From: Erwinia phyllosphaerae
GTDB lineage: Bacteria; Pseudomonadota; Gammaproteobacteria; Enterobacterales; Enterobacteriaceae
DNA length: 64,000 bases
Reading direction: 5' to 3'
Assembly: GCF_019132875.1 (NCBI RefSeq)
Contig: NZ_JAHSPF010000001.1
Coordinates: 310,001 to 374,000, forward strand
Part shown: piece by piece, positions 17,352 through 25,743 of the stretch
How positions within the stretch are numbered: the stretch's first letter is position 1
Layout of the letters: each line of letters begins with the position of its first letter
The notes under the pieces: generated by a model
Database searches by the model: none
What the model was told of the DNA's origin: nothing
What the model saw: only the letters and a program-made list of their open reading frames with translations
Translations under genes and position numbers: made by a program

Positions 17352-18020
17352 TTAGAGACCCACAATGGCCGGAAGGCCGTCAATACCGCTGATTTCGCTG
17401 TAGCCGTAGAAAGGGTTGCCCGGCCCGTGGCCGCGGTTAACGTAGACCTTGTGGGTAATGCCCAGATCGAAGGCGGTCATCAGGTCGTAGCGCAGGCTGC
17501 TGGAGACGTGCAGGATCTCTTCCGGGCCACAGTTGAGCTTGCTGAGCATATATTCAAAGCCTTTCATCTGCGGCTTATAGGCACCGACCTCTTCCGCCGT
17601 AATCGTCATGTGAATTGGCGCGCCCAGGCGCGGCACATGATTTTTGATCAGTTCATTGGTTGAATTTGTCAGCAGCACCAGCGGAAACTCCTGCGCCACT
17701 TTTGCCAGGCCTGCCGGGACGTCAGGATGCGGCCCCCAGGTGGCGCAGGCGGCCATGACGTCGGCGCAATCTTTGTCTGTGCACTCCACGCCCCATTTAT
17801 TACAGGTGCGGTAAAGCGCATTCGCCACCACTTCGGGATAGAGCTTAAACGCCCCCAACACTTCATCCATGCGATAGCTGGAAAAGTCGTCGGTAAAAGC
17901 CTGCATTTTTTCCGGAGGGATGCGCGAGGCAAACAGTTTTGCCGCCGCGCCAGCCATATCGAAGTTGATCAAGGTACCGTAACAGTCGAAGGTGATAAAT
18001 TTCGGTTTAAACACGCTCAT
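17352..18020 (-). CDS. HAD-superfamily hydrolase, haloacid dehalogenase type II-like
   Basis: A 222-residue HAD protein. Motif I is FDCYGTLINF with the nucleophile Asp at about residue 12, motif II is LLTNSTNE, the conserved Lys is in GAYKPQMKGF, and the SSSLRYDLMTAFDLG segment supplies the acidic motif. The DCYGTL form is typical of type II (S)-2-haloacid dehalogenases, but most relatives near amine-oxidase genes are phosphatases or uncharacterised. It sits between an aldehyde dehydrogenase and an FAD oxidoreductase in the operon, 20 bases from the latter. Dehalogenation in this context is unproven. Confidence 0.8.
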   Translation of the reverse strand: MSVFKPKFITFDCYGTLINFDMAGAAAKLFASRIPPEKMQAFTDDFSSYRMDEVLGAFKLYPEVVANALYRTCNKWGVECTDKDCADVMAACATWGPHPDVPAGLAKVAQEFPLVLLTNSTNELIKNHVPRLGAPIHMTITAEEVGAYKPQMKGFEYMLSKLNCGPEEILHVSSSLRYDLMTAFDLGITHKVYVNRGHGPGNPFYGYSEISGIDGLPAIVGL

Positions 18021-18046
18021 GATAGATCCTCTTGATAGCGGGTGAG

Positions 18047-19516
18047 TCAGAAGTCGATCAGGACACTCTTGTAGCGCTGACAGGCTTCGAAAGCCTGCCG
18101 TCCCAGATCTTTACCGATGCCGGAGCCGTGAAAGCCGCCGGTAGGAATAATAAAGTCGCCCGAGCGGCCATAGCGGTTAACCCAGACCGTGCCCGAGGCA
18201 ATCCCCCGAATAGCGCGCAGCGCCCGGTCGAGATTTTTGGTGTGGACGCCCGCGCACAGGCCATAAGTCGGATGGGAAGCCAAAGACAGTCCCTCCTCTT
18301 CCGTGTCGAAAACCTGCACGGTCAGCACCGGGCCAAAGATCTCTTCCTGCACGGCGGGACTGTCGGCCGCTACGTTAGCCAGCAGCGTGGGCTGCCAGAA
18401 GTAGCCATCGCCCGTGCCTGCAAAGCGCTGGCCGCCAACGAGAATTTCGCCGCCCAGCGCCACGGCGGCATGGATAACCTGTTCAACTTTGCTGGCCTGA
18501 CGGCGGTCGATAAGCGGCGAGTAGCGGCTGTTTTCATCCCAGGTTACGCCGGGACGAAAGCCCAGGCAGAGCGTCATCAGCTGAGCGATCAGCGCATCCG
18601 CAATGCCGCGCTGAACAATCAGGCGGGTTCCGGCCACGCAGGCCTGGCCGCCGTTAGCGGTAAAACCGCGCAGAATGCGTCCCGCCACTTCTGCCACATC
18701 GCCCGCGTCGTCAAAAACCAGCTGGGGACTTTTGCCGCCCAGCTCCAGCGTGACCGGCTTCATGCCGTGATGCGCCGCATCGCTCATAATGCGCGCGCCG
18801 GTCAGCGTCGAGCCGGTAAAGGAAACTTTGCGCACCAGCGGATGCGCGACCAGCGCGCTACCGGTTACTGCGCCGCTGCCCTGAACGATATTCAGTACGC
18901 CAGCGGGCAACCCGGCTTCCACCGCCAGCTCGGCAAAACGAATGGTGGAATAAGGCGTAAGCTCGGAAGGCTTTAACACCACCGCATTGCCCGCCGCCAG
19001 CGCAGGGCCGCACTTCCAGGAGGCCATCGACAGCGGGAAATTCCACGGGGTAATCGCGCCGATCACGCCGTAGGGTTCCGGGATCAGCATGCCTAAACTG
19101 GCGTCACGCGTTGGTAACACATCGCCGCTATATTTATCTGCACACTCCGCGTAAAAGCGGATGGCTTCGGCAGTAAAAGGGATCTCGTGATGGAGAACGT
19201 CATAAATCGGGCGTGTAGATCCCAGAGCCTCCAGCAGCGGAAGCCGGGTGTCGGCCTGGATCAGATCGGCCCAGCGCCGCAGTACGGCACCGCGCTGGCG
19301 AGGCGGACAGCTTGCCCAGCCGCTCTCCCTGGCGGCGCGCTCAGCCACCTTTACCGCTTCGTCTACCACTGCCGCGTCAGCTTCCGGCAGTTCACCTGCG
19401 ATTCGTCCATCCGAAGGACGATGAACCGTAAACAGACTGCCGGAGGGCGCAGAGTGCTCGCCGTTAATATAGTGCCCTTTCGGTAAAGCAATTTTATCGG
19501 GATCGAAGCTCAGCAT
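18047..19516 (-). CDS. NAD(P)-dependent aldehyde dehydrogenase (PuuC-like), first gene of the ten-gene operon
   Basis: About 489 residues with the standard aldehyde dehydrogenase motifs: ITPWNFPL, VLKPSELTP, SFTGSTLTG, the general-base Glu in LELGGKSPQ and the nucleophile Cys in GGQACVAGTR. It should oxidise the aldehyde made by the neighbouring FAD oxidase to an acid. I start at the ATG at 19516 because GGAG lies six bases before it; the ATG at 19528 has no such site. It leads a tightly packed operon down to the M20 gene at 7954. A sigma54-like promoter lies about 70-90 bases upstream. Confidence 0.88.
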   Translation of the reverse strand: MLSFDPDKIALPKGHYINGEHSAPSGSLFTVHRPSDGRIAGELPEADAAVVDEAVKVAERAARESGWASCPPRQRGAVLRRWADLIQADTRLPLLEALGSTRPIYDVLHHEIPFTAEAIRFYAECADKYSGDVLPTRDASLGMLIPEPYGVIGAITPWNFPLSMASWKCGPALAAGNAVVLKPSELTPYSTIRFAELAVEAGLPAGVLNIVQGSGAVTGSALVAHPLVRKVSFTGSTLTGARIMSDAAHHGMKPVTLELGGKSPQLVFDDAGDVAEVAGRILRGFTANGGQACVAGTRLIVQRGIADALIAQLMTLCLGFRPGVTWDENSRYSPLIDRRQASKVEQVIHAAVALGGEILVGGQRFAGTGDGYFWQPTLLANVAADSPAVQEEIFGPVLTVQVFDTEEEGLSLASHPTYGLCAGVHTKNLDRALRAIRGIASGTVWVNRYGRSGDFIIPTGGFHGSGIGKDLGRQAFEACQRYKSVLIDF

Positions 19517-19587
19517 GGGCGACTCCATCTGTGACGCGGTATTAAGTCAGTTAATTATGGGAAGATGTCCCGGATTAATTTAACTTA

Positions 19588-19603
19588 TGCAGAAAGTATG
19601 CCA
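19588..19603 (-). promoter_or_regulatory. Candidate sigma54 promoter of the ten-gene operon
   Basis: On the minus strand TGGCAT-N5-CTGCA matches the -24/-12 consensus TGGCAC-N5-TTGCA at 9 of 11 positions, with exact GG-to-GC spacing. Transcription would start about 50 bases before the aldehyde dehydrogenase ATG. A partial NtrC-like site (TGCACC-N5-GGCTCG, 19753-19769) lies about 185 bases further upstream. Nitrogen control is inferred. Confidence 0.5.
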
Positions 19604-19830
19604 GCCGCCGGAAAAATAAAAATGCGTATAAGCTTTGCGAAAAAAATTTTATGCCGTAATTGCGGGTAAAAATCGCACGCGGCCGCTGTTTTTAACTGAC
19701 TGATTTTCTATCAATTATTAACGCACCAGCGCAGAGCGAACGGACAGCTTTTTGCACCATTACGGCTCGTTACTCTTCTGTTCAAAACCGCGTTTAAATA
19801 ATTTCTTCCATAAAAGTTTTCTGAGGACAT

Positions 19831-19864
19831 AAAAAAAGCCCGGCTGCAAAGCGCGGGCGTTTTA
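19831..19864 (-). terminator. Terminator after gabD
   Basis: On the minus strand a GC-rich stem (GCCCG/CGGGC) is followed by seven T residues, about 20 bases after the gabD stop. This separates gabD from the operon that begins at 19516, so the two are independent units. Confidence 0.75.
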
Positions 19865-19882
19865 ATAAAAAGCGAGGGCTAT

Positions 19883-21343
19883 TTAATTCAGGCTGCCAAA
19901 ATGAAAAGCTTTTATTGCCAGATATTCCTCAATGCCGTGGCGGGAGCCTTCGCGGCCAATTCCCGACATTTTAATGCCGCCGAACGGCGCAACCTCCAGC
20001 GAAATGGCGCCGGTGTTGTGGCCGACCATGCCAAATTCCAGCGCCTCGCCCACGCGCCAGGCGCGACGGAGATTCTCAGTAAAGAAATAAGCGCCCAGTC
20101 CGTAAGGCGTATCGTTTGCCATCGACAGCGCCTCTTCTTCCGTATCGAAAATAAACAGCGGCGCGACCGGCCCGAAGGTTTCTTCATGCGCAATACGCAT
20201 AGCGGTGGTCACATTTGCCAGCACCGTTGGCGCCACAAAGGTCCCCTCACCGCGAGTGATACCGCCGGTAAGGATCGTTGCGCCCTGGCTGACCGCGTCA
20301 TCAATATGCGCATTAACCTTATTGACCGCCGCCGCGTTAATTAGCGGCCCCAGCGTACTGTCTGGCGCAAAACCGTCGCCAGGCTTCAGCTTTACCACTT
20401 CTTCCAGCAGGCGCTGGCTAAAGCGTTCGCTGATCCCACGCTGCACCAGAATGCGGTTAGCGCAAACGCAGGTCTGACCGGCATTGCGGAACTTGCTGAC
20501 CATAACCCCCGCCACCGCAATCTCAAGATCGGCATCGTCAAAAACGATCAGCGGCGCGTTACCGCCCAGCTCCAGGCTAAGCCGTTTAATGCTGTCGGCG
20601 CTTTGCTGCATCAGCAGCTGACCGACACGCGTAGAGCCGGTAAAAGAAATTTTGCGCACGGTGCGGCTGCCGGTCAGCGTTTTGCCAATCTCCTGTGGCA
20701 AACCGGTTAACACCTGCAGGACGCCTGGCGGAAAACCAGCCTGCTCCGCCAGCGCCATCAGTGCCAGCGCCGAGAGCGGCGTCAGTTCAGAGGGCTTAAC
20801 GATAATCGGGCAGCCTGCCGCCAGCGCGGGCGCAACTTTACGGGTAATCATCGCAATGGGAAAATTCCACGGCGTAATCGCAGCCGCCACGCCAACCGGC
20901 TGCTTGATTGCCAGGATCCGGCGGTCGTCATTCGGTGCCGGAATGGTTTCGCCGTAGACGCGGCGGGCTTCTTCCGCGAACCACTTCACAAAGCTGGCGC
21001 CGTACAGCACTTCACCTTTCGCTTCCGCCAGCGGCTTGCCCTGCTCGGCCGTCATAATGGCGGCCAGATCGTCAGCGTTAGCCAGAATCAGCTGATGCCA
21101 CTTCTCCAGCAGCTGCGCCCGCTGTGCGTTGGGCGTTTTCCCCCAGCTTTTGCGTACCGATTCGGCAAACGCTATAGCGCGCTCCGTCTCTGCCGCGCCC
21201 AGCGCGGGGATGGTTGCCAGCACTTCGCCGCTGGACGGATTGGTAACCGGCAGCGTTTCGCCATTGTCTGCCGACTGCCAGCGACCAGCAAAACAGGCCA
21301 GCTGCTTTAACAGCTGCGGCTCCTTCAAGCGTTGCATCATCAT
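19883..21343 (-). CDS. gabD: NAD(P)-dependent succinate-semialdehyde dehydrogenase (GabD-like)
   Basis: A 486-residue aldehyde dehydrogenase of the GabD/DavD type. Motifs are ITPWNFPIAMITRK (GabD-like), VKPSELTPLSALAL, SFTGSTRVG, the base Glu in LELGGNAPLIVF and the nucleophile Cys in NAGQTCVCANR, a GabD-typical CVC form. It should oxidise succinate semialdehyde (or glutarate semialdehyde) to succinate for the TCA cycle, completing the route started by GabT at 6526. It is transcribed alone, with its own terminator. The nearby region holds a REP-like GC-rich palindromic stretch but no operator I could recognise. Confidence 0.87.
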   Translation of the reverse strand: MMMQRLKEPQLLKQLACFAGRWQSADNGETLPVTNPSSGEVLATIPALGAAETERAIAFAESVRKSWGKTPNAQRAQLLEKWHQLILANADDLAAIMTAEQGKPLAEAKGEVLYGASFVKWFAEEARRVYGETIPAPNDDRRILAIKQPVGVAAAITPWNFPIAMITRKVAPALAAGCPIIVKPSELTPLSALALMALAEQAGFPPGVLQVLTGLPQEIGKTLTGSRTVRKISFTGSTRVGQLLMQQSADSIKRLSLELGGNAPLIVFDDADLEIAVAGVMVSKFRNAGQTCVCANRILVQRGISERFSQRLLEEVVKLKPGDGFAPDSTLGPLINAAAVNKVNAHIDDAVSQGATILTGGITRGEGTFVAPTVLANVTTAMRIAHEETFGPVAPLFIFDTEEEALSMANDTPYGLGAYFFTENLRRAWRVGEALEFGMVGHNTGAISLEVAPFGGIKMSGIGREGSRHGIEEYLAIKAFHFGSLN

Positions 21344-21606
21344 CTTTGCCCCTCTGGTTAATTATTTTTACTTTAAAGGAAGCGCCGCAGCGGATGCTGC
21401 GTTACAGCCCTGGCCGGATGCGGCGGCAGAAAGATTTGACGAACGAAACGGCATTTTATGCTGCGGGGATGATTTACCGTCTGTCGTGTCGCAGCAGAAC
21501 GGGCGTGGCTATGGTTATAGTTGGGACCGGGACCGCGCGTAACAGGCAGGGCCTTTATTGACGAGCCTGCTATATTTTAGGTCTACCTGCCATCGTGAGA
21601 AAAATT

Positions 21607-22266
21607 ATGAGTGAGCTTAGCTGGAGCAAGACGGATGATTTTTTTATCGAAACGCTGGTGAAGCAGGATGAGGATTTGCTGGCGGCGCTGACCGTAAACA
21701 GTGAAGCAAACCTGCCCGCCATTGACGTTTCGCCCAATCAGGGCAAGCTGCTGCATATCTTTGCCCGAATGATGGGCGCAAAGCGCATCCTGGAGATCGG
21801 CACGCTTGGCGGCTACAGCACGCTCTGGCTGGCAAAGGCGCTGCCTGAGGATGGCAAAGTGATTACGCTGGAATTTGAGCCGCGCCATGCCGGGATTGCT
21901 GCACAAAACATTCGCCGCGCCGGGCTGGAAAGCCGCGTAACAATCCTGGTTGGCCCGGCGCTGGAAAGCCTGCCGAAGCTGGCCCACTCCGCGCCTTTCG
22001 ATCTGATTTTTATCGATGCCGATAAGAAAAATAATCCGGCTTATCTGCAATGGGCGCTGAAATATTCCCGTAAAGGCTCGGTCATTATTGGCGACAACGT
22101 GGTGCGCAGCGGCCGCGTAGCCGATGCCGGTAATCAGGATGAACATGTGGCGGGCATACGCGAGTTTCTGCAACAGCAGGGAGAAGATGACAGGCTGACC
22201 GCAACGGCGATACAGACCGTCGGCGCAAAAGGCTGGGACGGTTTTTCAATAGCAATTGTGGATTAA
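21607..22266 (+). CDS. SAM-dependent O-methyltransferase (caffeoyl-CoA OMT / tpOMT family)
   Basis: About 219 residues of the small cation-dependent O-methyltransferase family. SAM-binding motif I is EIGTLGGYSTLWLA. FDLIFIDADKKNNP supplies the metal-binding Asp, and VIIGDNVVRSGRVAD is the next conserved block. Bacterial members methylate catechols or similar hydroxyls; the substrate here is unknown. The start ATG at 21607 gives the normal N-terminus MSELSWSKTDDFF; a GTG at 21595 is possible. A single-gene unit followed by a strong bidirectional terminator. Confidence 0.85.
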   Translation: MSELSWSKTDDFFIETLVKQDEDLLAALTVNSEANLPAIDVSPNQGKLLHIFARMMGAKRILEIGTLGGYSTLWLAKALPEDGKVITLEFEPRHAGIAAQNIRRAGLESRVTILVGPALESLPKLAHSAPFDLIFIDADKKNNPAYLQWALKYSRKGSVIIGDNVVRSGRVADAGNQDEHVAGIREFLQQQGEDDRLTATAIQTVGAKGWDGFSIAIVD

Positions 22267-22290
22267 AAAAGGGCCGGGACGGCCCTTTTG
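22266..22290. terminator. Bidirectional terminator between the O-methyltransferase and cbl
   Basis: A perfect GGGCCG-GGA-CGGCCC hairpin flanked by six A residues on one side and four T residues on the other, so it can end transcripts from both strands. It lies immediately after the methyltransferase stop and downstream of cbl. Confidence 0.8.
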
Positions 22291-22414
22291 CACTGTGGGT
22301 GCGTGCTAAACAACGCGCGGCGGCGTGATAACCTGCGGCTCAACCGGCGTCGCTCTCTGCTCCGCTTTTAAAGCAAAATAAGCGATAAAATCTTCGAGCC
22401 GTCTTCCAAAAAAT

Positions 22415-23374
22415 TTAAATCTGAAAGTCCAGCACTGGCTCTACCGCGTCGTGCGTGGACAGCGCCTGTCGTTTGATCTCTTCCAGCGACAGATTAGCGT
22501 TACATAATTCCAGAAACTGCCAGACGTAGTTGCGCTGTAGCTGCCCGCGTTTTAAGCCCAGCCAGACGGTATTGGATTCAAACAGGTGTTTGGCTTCTAA
22601 CCTCGTTAAAGAAGAGTGCGCATCCAGCTGGCAGGCCTGATCTGCCAGCACGCCAACGCCTAAGCCCAGCTCCACGTAGGTTTTTACCACATCGGAATCC
22701 TGCGCGCTTAAGACAATATCGGGCGTCAGACCTGCGGCATAAAAGGCGCGGTCAACGCGGGAACGACCGGTAATGCCCTGGCGATAGGTGATTAACGGAT
22801 AGCGACTGAGCGCCGCCAGCGATACGGGCTGCTCGCGCTCCAGCTCGTGTCCTTTCGGCACCAGCAGCGCGTGATGCCAGCTGAACCAGGGAAACGCGGC
22901 CAGGGAAGGATTGTTCACCACCTGTTCGCTGGCAATACCGATATCGGCTTCTCCCGCCACCAGCATCGACACGATCTCCTGCGGCGAGCCCTGATTTAAT
23001 TCCAGCCGGACATTGGGATAGAGCGCGCGAAAAGCTTTGATGACTTTTGGCAGACTGTAGCGCGCCTGGGTGTGCGTGGTGGCAATGGTTAAAACGCCGC
23101 TGGATTCATTGGTAAAAACATCGGCGAGGCGACGGACTTTTCCGGCTTCATCCAGTATGCGTTCAGCAATGTTTAACAGCGCTTTGCCGGGTTCCGTCAT
23201 GCCAAGCAGACGTTTGCCACGACGGATAAAAATCTCTACGCCCAGTTCATCTTCCAGATCGCGTATATGGCGGCTGACGCCAGACTGGGAGGTAAACAGC
23301 GCATTAGCGACTTCGGTAAGATTAAACTCGCAGCGCGCCGCTTCCCGGATGATTTTAAGCTGTTGAAAATTCAC
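22415..23374 (-). CDS. cbl: LysR regulator Cbl (CysB-like, sulfonate utilisation)
   Basis: A 319-residue LysR protein nearly identical in its first 150 residues to E. coli Cbl: MNFQQLKIIREAAR, LFTSQSGVSRHIRDLEDELG, RRGKRLLGMTEPGKALL and ATTHTQARYSLP. It also has the ITYRQGITGRSR and QLQRNYVWQFLELCNA blocks shared with CysB. In E. coli Cbl activates ssu and tau genes for alkanesulfonate and taurine use under sulfate limitation. It follows nac on the same strand, 139 bases apart, as in E. coli where nac and cbl are adjacent. No ssu or tau genes are in this window. Confidence 0.92.
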   Translation of the reverse strand: MNFQQLKIIREAARCEFNLTEVANALFTSQSGVSRHIRDLEDELGVEIFIRRGKRLLGMTEPGKALLNIAERILDEAGKVRRLADVFTNESSGVLTIATTHTQARYSLPKVIKAFRALYPNVRLELNQGSPQEIVSMLVAGEADIGIASEQVVNNPSLAAFPWFSWHHALLVPKGHELEREQPVSLAALSRYPLITYRQGITGRSRVDRAFYAAGLTPDIVLSAQDSDVVKTYVELGLGVGVLADQACQLDAHSSLTRLEAKHLFESNTVWLGLKRGQLQRNYVWQFLELCNANLSLEEIKRQALSTHDAVEPVLDFQI

Positions 23375-23513
23375 GTGCGCTCCTCCCTCTGTTATTTGTT
23401 CATTTCAGACATGTTAATAAGGCTGATTGATAGCAACAAATAATAAAAAGAGGTTTTATATGCTTTTTAGCGATATAGAAACGAGGCGCGCCTGCACGCG
23501 CCCGTGGCAGGAG

Positions 23514-24431
23514 TTAGCCGACCAGCATCAGCTCGCGGCCTTCAACGGCGGGTTTGTTCAGCAGAGACAGCAGAATATTTTTAACTGCCTGAGCAGAAGG
23601 CGAAAGCGGCAAACGCGCGGAGACGTTCAGCGACAGAGGCAGATTCAGCGTTGGGCTGTTAATGCGCGCCATCCAGGCATTGGTAGAGCTAACCAGCGCA
23701 CGAGCGGCAGATTCCGGCAGTACGGTTACCCCCATGCCGCTGGCAACGGCCGCAGTCAGCGTGGCGATGGATTCGATTTCGCCGATAATGCGGGCGCTGA
23801 GGCGGCGGAGAGAGAAAGCCTCATCCACGCGTTTACGTACGGCGCTGTAGTCGCGCGGCAAAAACAGATTCATTTCGGCCACGTTAGCCAGGTCAATGTT
23901 TTGTCCCGGACAATCGCTGGTGCCAACCAGGTAAAGCTCTTCTTTCATCAGGGGAATACTGGTCACGCCAGCGCCCGGAGCACGATCGTAAAGGACGGCC
24001 ATATCCAGCTGTCCATTCATCACTTTTTCATTTAATGAACTGCCGCTGTTTTCATGCAGATAGACCAGCACTTCCGGCAGCTGTTCGCGAACGGTTTGCA
24101 GTAACGGCATGGTTAGCGACGACGCGGCCGTGCCCGGTGCCAGCCCGATAGAAACCTGCCCGGTTAAGGTCTGACCAGCATTGATAACTGCCGTTTGCGC
24201 CTGTTCACACTGGCGCAGAATAGTACGAGCGTGGGCATAAAGAATCTTACCCGCTTCCGTTGGCGTTACGCCGCGTTTGGTACGGATAAGCAACTGCTGG
24301 TCCAGTTCATTTTCCAGCGTCGCTACCTGCTGGCTAAGCGCGGGCTGCGCAATGTGCAGGACCTCTGCTGCCTGGGTCAGGCTGCCGATATCGACGATTT
24401 TTACAAAATATTTCAGTCGTCTTAAGTTCAT
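23514..24431 (-). CDS. nac: LysR regulator Nac (nitrogen assimilation control)
   Basis: About 305 residues, very close to E. coli/Klebsiella Nac: LRRLKYFVKIVDIGSLTQAA, AQPALSQQVATLENELDQQ, RTKRGVTPTEAGKILYAHAR, and IESIATLTAAVASGMGVTVLPESAARAL. Nac links NtrC to sigma70 promoters: it represses gdhA and activates several amino-acid catabolic operons under nitrogen limitation. The start at 24431 is set by GGAGGC six bases before ATG; the frame is open to 24515 without support. A sigma54 promoter and a perfect NtrC site lie upstream, as known for nac. It could also act on the gab-type genes downstream, though this is not shown. Confidence 0.94.
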   Translation of the reverse strand: MNLRRLKYFVKIVDIGSLTQAAEVLHIAQPALSQQVATLENELDQQLLIRTKRGVTPTEAGKILYAHARTILRQCEQAQTAVINAGQTLTGQVSIGLAPGTAASSLTMPLLQTVREQLPEVLVYLHENSGSSLNEKVMNGQLDMAVLYDRAPGAGVTSIPLMKEELYLVGTSDCPGQNIDLANVAEMNLFLPRDYSAVRKRVDEAFSLRRLSARIIGEIESIATLTAAVASGMGVTVLPESAARALVSSTNAWMARINSPTLNLPLSLNVSARLPLSPSAQAVKNILLSLLNKPAVEGRELMLVG

Positions 24432-24510
24432 TTTGCCTCCGTCACGGATCCCAAATGCCAGAGTCGCTGGCGGTAAGAAACAGATATTCATTTTGCTGCT
24501 GTGAGAGAAT

Positions 24511-24526
24511 TGCAAGCGACGTGCCA
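24511..24526 (-). promoter_or_regulatory. Sigma54 promoter of nac
   Basis: On the minus strand TGGCAC-GTCGC-TTGCA is a perfect -24/-12 element. Transcription would begin about 70 bases before the nac ATG. nac is a known sigma54/NtrC-dependent gene, so sequence and knowledge agree. Confidence 0.92.
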
Positions 24527-24643
24527 GAAATTTCTTGTTAAGGCGTCATCAACAGGGTTTATGGCTAACAGACGGTAAAATAAGAGAATCTGATTACCTC
24601 TAAAGGCGTAATCACAAAGGCTCATAGCCCAGGCCGGGAGTGT

Positions 24644-24668
24644 GGGCTGCACCGTGGAGGTGCAGCCC
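24644..24668. promoter_or_regulatory. NtrC enhancer site upstream of nac
   Basis: A perfect palindrome GGGCTGCACC-GTGGA-GGTGCAGCCC. The core TGCACC-N5-GGTGCA is the NtrC consensus. It is centred about 155 bases upstream of the predicted nac start site, a usual enhancer distance. It lacks a T run, so it is unlikely to be just the terminator of the ABC operon. Confidence 0.85.
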
Positions 24669-24703
24669 ATGTTGTCAGGCTGTGCAGACAATAATGGCGG
24701 GGA

Positions 24704-25732
24704 TCAGCGTTTATTACGGTTACGGTACATATCGACCGCAACGGCGCTGACGATAATAATGCCTTTGATAATGTCCTGCACGTAGGCGTCGACGCCGACG
24801 AAGGTAAAGCCGCTTTTGATGAGCCCAAGGATAACCGCGCCAATCAGCGTGCCAGTAATGCGTCCAACGCCGCCCATCAGGCTGCTGCCGCCGATGACCG
24901 CAGCCGCAATCGCATCCAGCTCGTAAGAGACGCCCATACTGGACTGACCGCTACTTACCCGAGCCGCCAGCACCACGCCAGCCAGACCAGAAAGGCCGCC
25001 GGCAATGGTATAAACGATTACCAGGTATTTATTGACCTTGATGCCGGAAACCTTAGCCGAGGTCATATTGCCGCCGATGGCGTAAACATATTTGCCGTAG
25101 CGGGTATGTTTGAGCGCAATATGAAAAATGACCGCAACGATCAGGAAAATAATGACCGGCATCGCACCCTGACCAATAGAGGTAAAGCTGTCGGAAAGAA
25201 AGCTGACCGGATTACCCTGCGTGTAGTACTGCGCCAGGCCGCGTGCGGAAACCATCATGCCTAACGTGGCAATAAAAGGTGGAATACCGGTACGGGTGAT
25301 CAGAACGCCGTTGACCAGGCCGCAAAGCAGCCCCACGCCGATACCGGCGACAATCGGCACCACTGCTGGCATATTCACCAGCGACGGAAACATAGGTGAC
25401 AGGCTGTCGGAAGTTTGCGCCAGGCTTGCCGCGACGACCGCCGTTAAGGCAATAATCGAACCGGACGACAGGTCGATACCGGTAGTGATAATGACCTGGG
25501 TAACGCCTACCGCGATGATGCCGATAATCGCCACCTGCAGCACAATCAGTACCAGTCGATTAGGATTCAGCAAAAAGGACTGATCGCGTACATACCAGCC
25601 CGCTATTTCAAAAATCAGCGCAATGGCGACCATGACAATAAAAATACCGGTATCTTTCGGCATTTTTCCCTTCAGGCTGCTAAAGCGGCTCACCTTCGAA
25701 AGCTGCTGGCTGTTCATTTTTACATCGCTCAT
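24704..25732 (-). CDS. Sugar ABC transporter permease (RbsC family)
   Basis: A 342-residue hydrophobic protein of the RbsC/XylH/MglC family, with about eight to ten membrane helices. Conserved blocks are GVTQVIITTGIDLSSGSIIAL, TRTGIPPFIATLGMMVSARG, the cytoplasmic coupling stretch TRYGKYVYAIGGNMTSAKVSGI, and GGSSLMGGVGRITGTLIGA. It forms the inner-membrane channel for the ATPase and binding protein just upstream in the same operon. The sugar cannot be told from the permease alone; ribose-type and inositol-type importers look alike. It is the last gene of a three-gene operon (binding protein, ATPase, permease). Confidence 0.9.
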   Translation of the reverse strand: MSDVKMNSQQLSKVSRFSSLKGKMPKDTGIFIVMVAIALIFEIAGWYVRDQSFLLNPNRLVLIVLQVAIIGIIAVGVTQVIITTGIDLSSGSIIALTAVVAASLAQTSDSLSPMFPSLVNMPAVVPIVAGIGVGLLCGLVNGVLITRTGIPPFIATLGMMVSARGLAQYYTQGNPVSFLSDSFTSIGQGAMPVIIFLIVAVIFHIALKHTRYGKYVYAIGGNMTSAKVSGIKVNKYLVIVYTIAGGLSGLAGVVLAARVSSGQSSMGVSYELDAIAAAVIGGSSLMGGVGRITGTLIGAVILGLIKSGFTFVGVDAYVQDIIKGIIIVSAVAVDMYRNRNKR

Positions 25733-25743
25733 GGTTTCAGTCC

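Noticed and set aside
22310..22430. Minus-strand frame reading ...GRRLEDFIAYFALKAEQRATP... after cbl
   Set aside because: The reading looks protein-like, but the frame has no start codon between the upstream stop and the reading, so it is at most a remnant.
24644..24668. Palindrome as a terminator of the sugar-importer operon
   Set aside because: There is no T run and the core matches NtrC exactly at an enhancer distance from a perfect sigma54 promoter.
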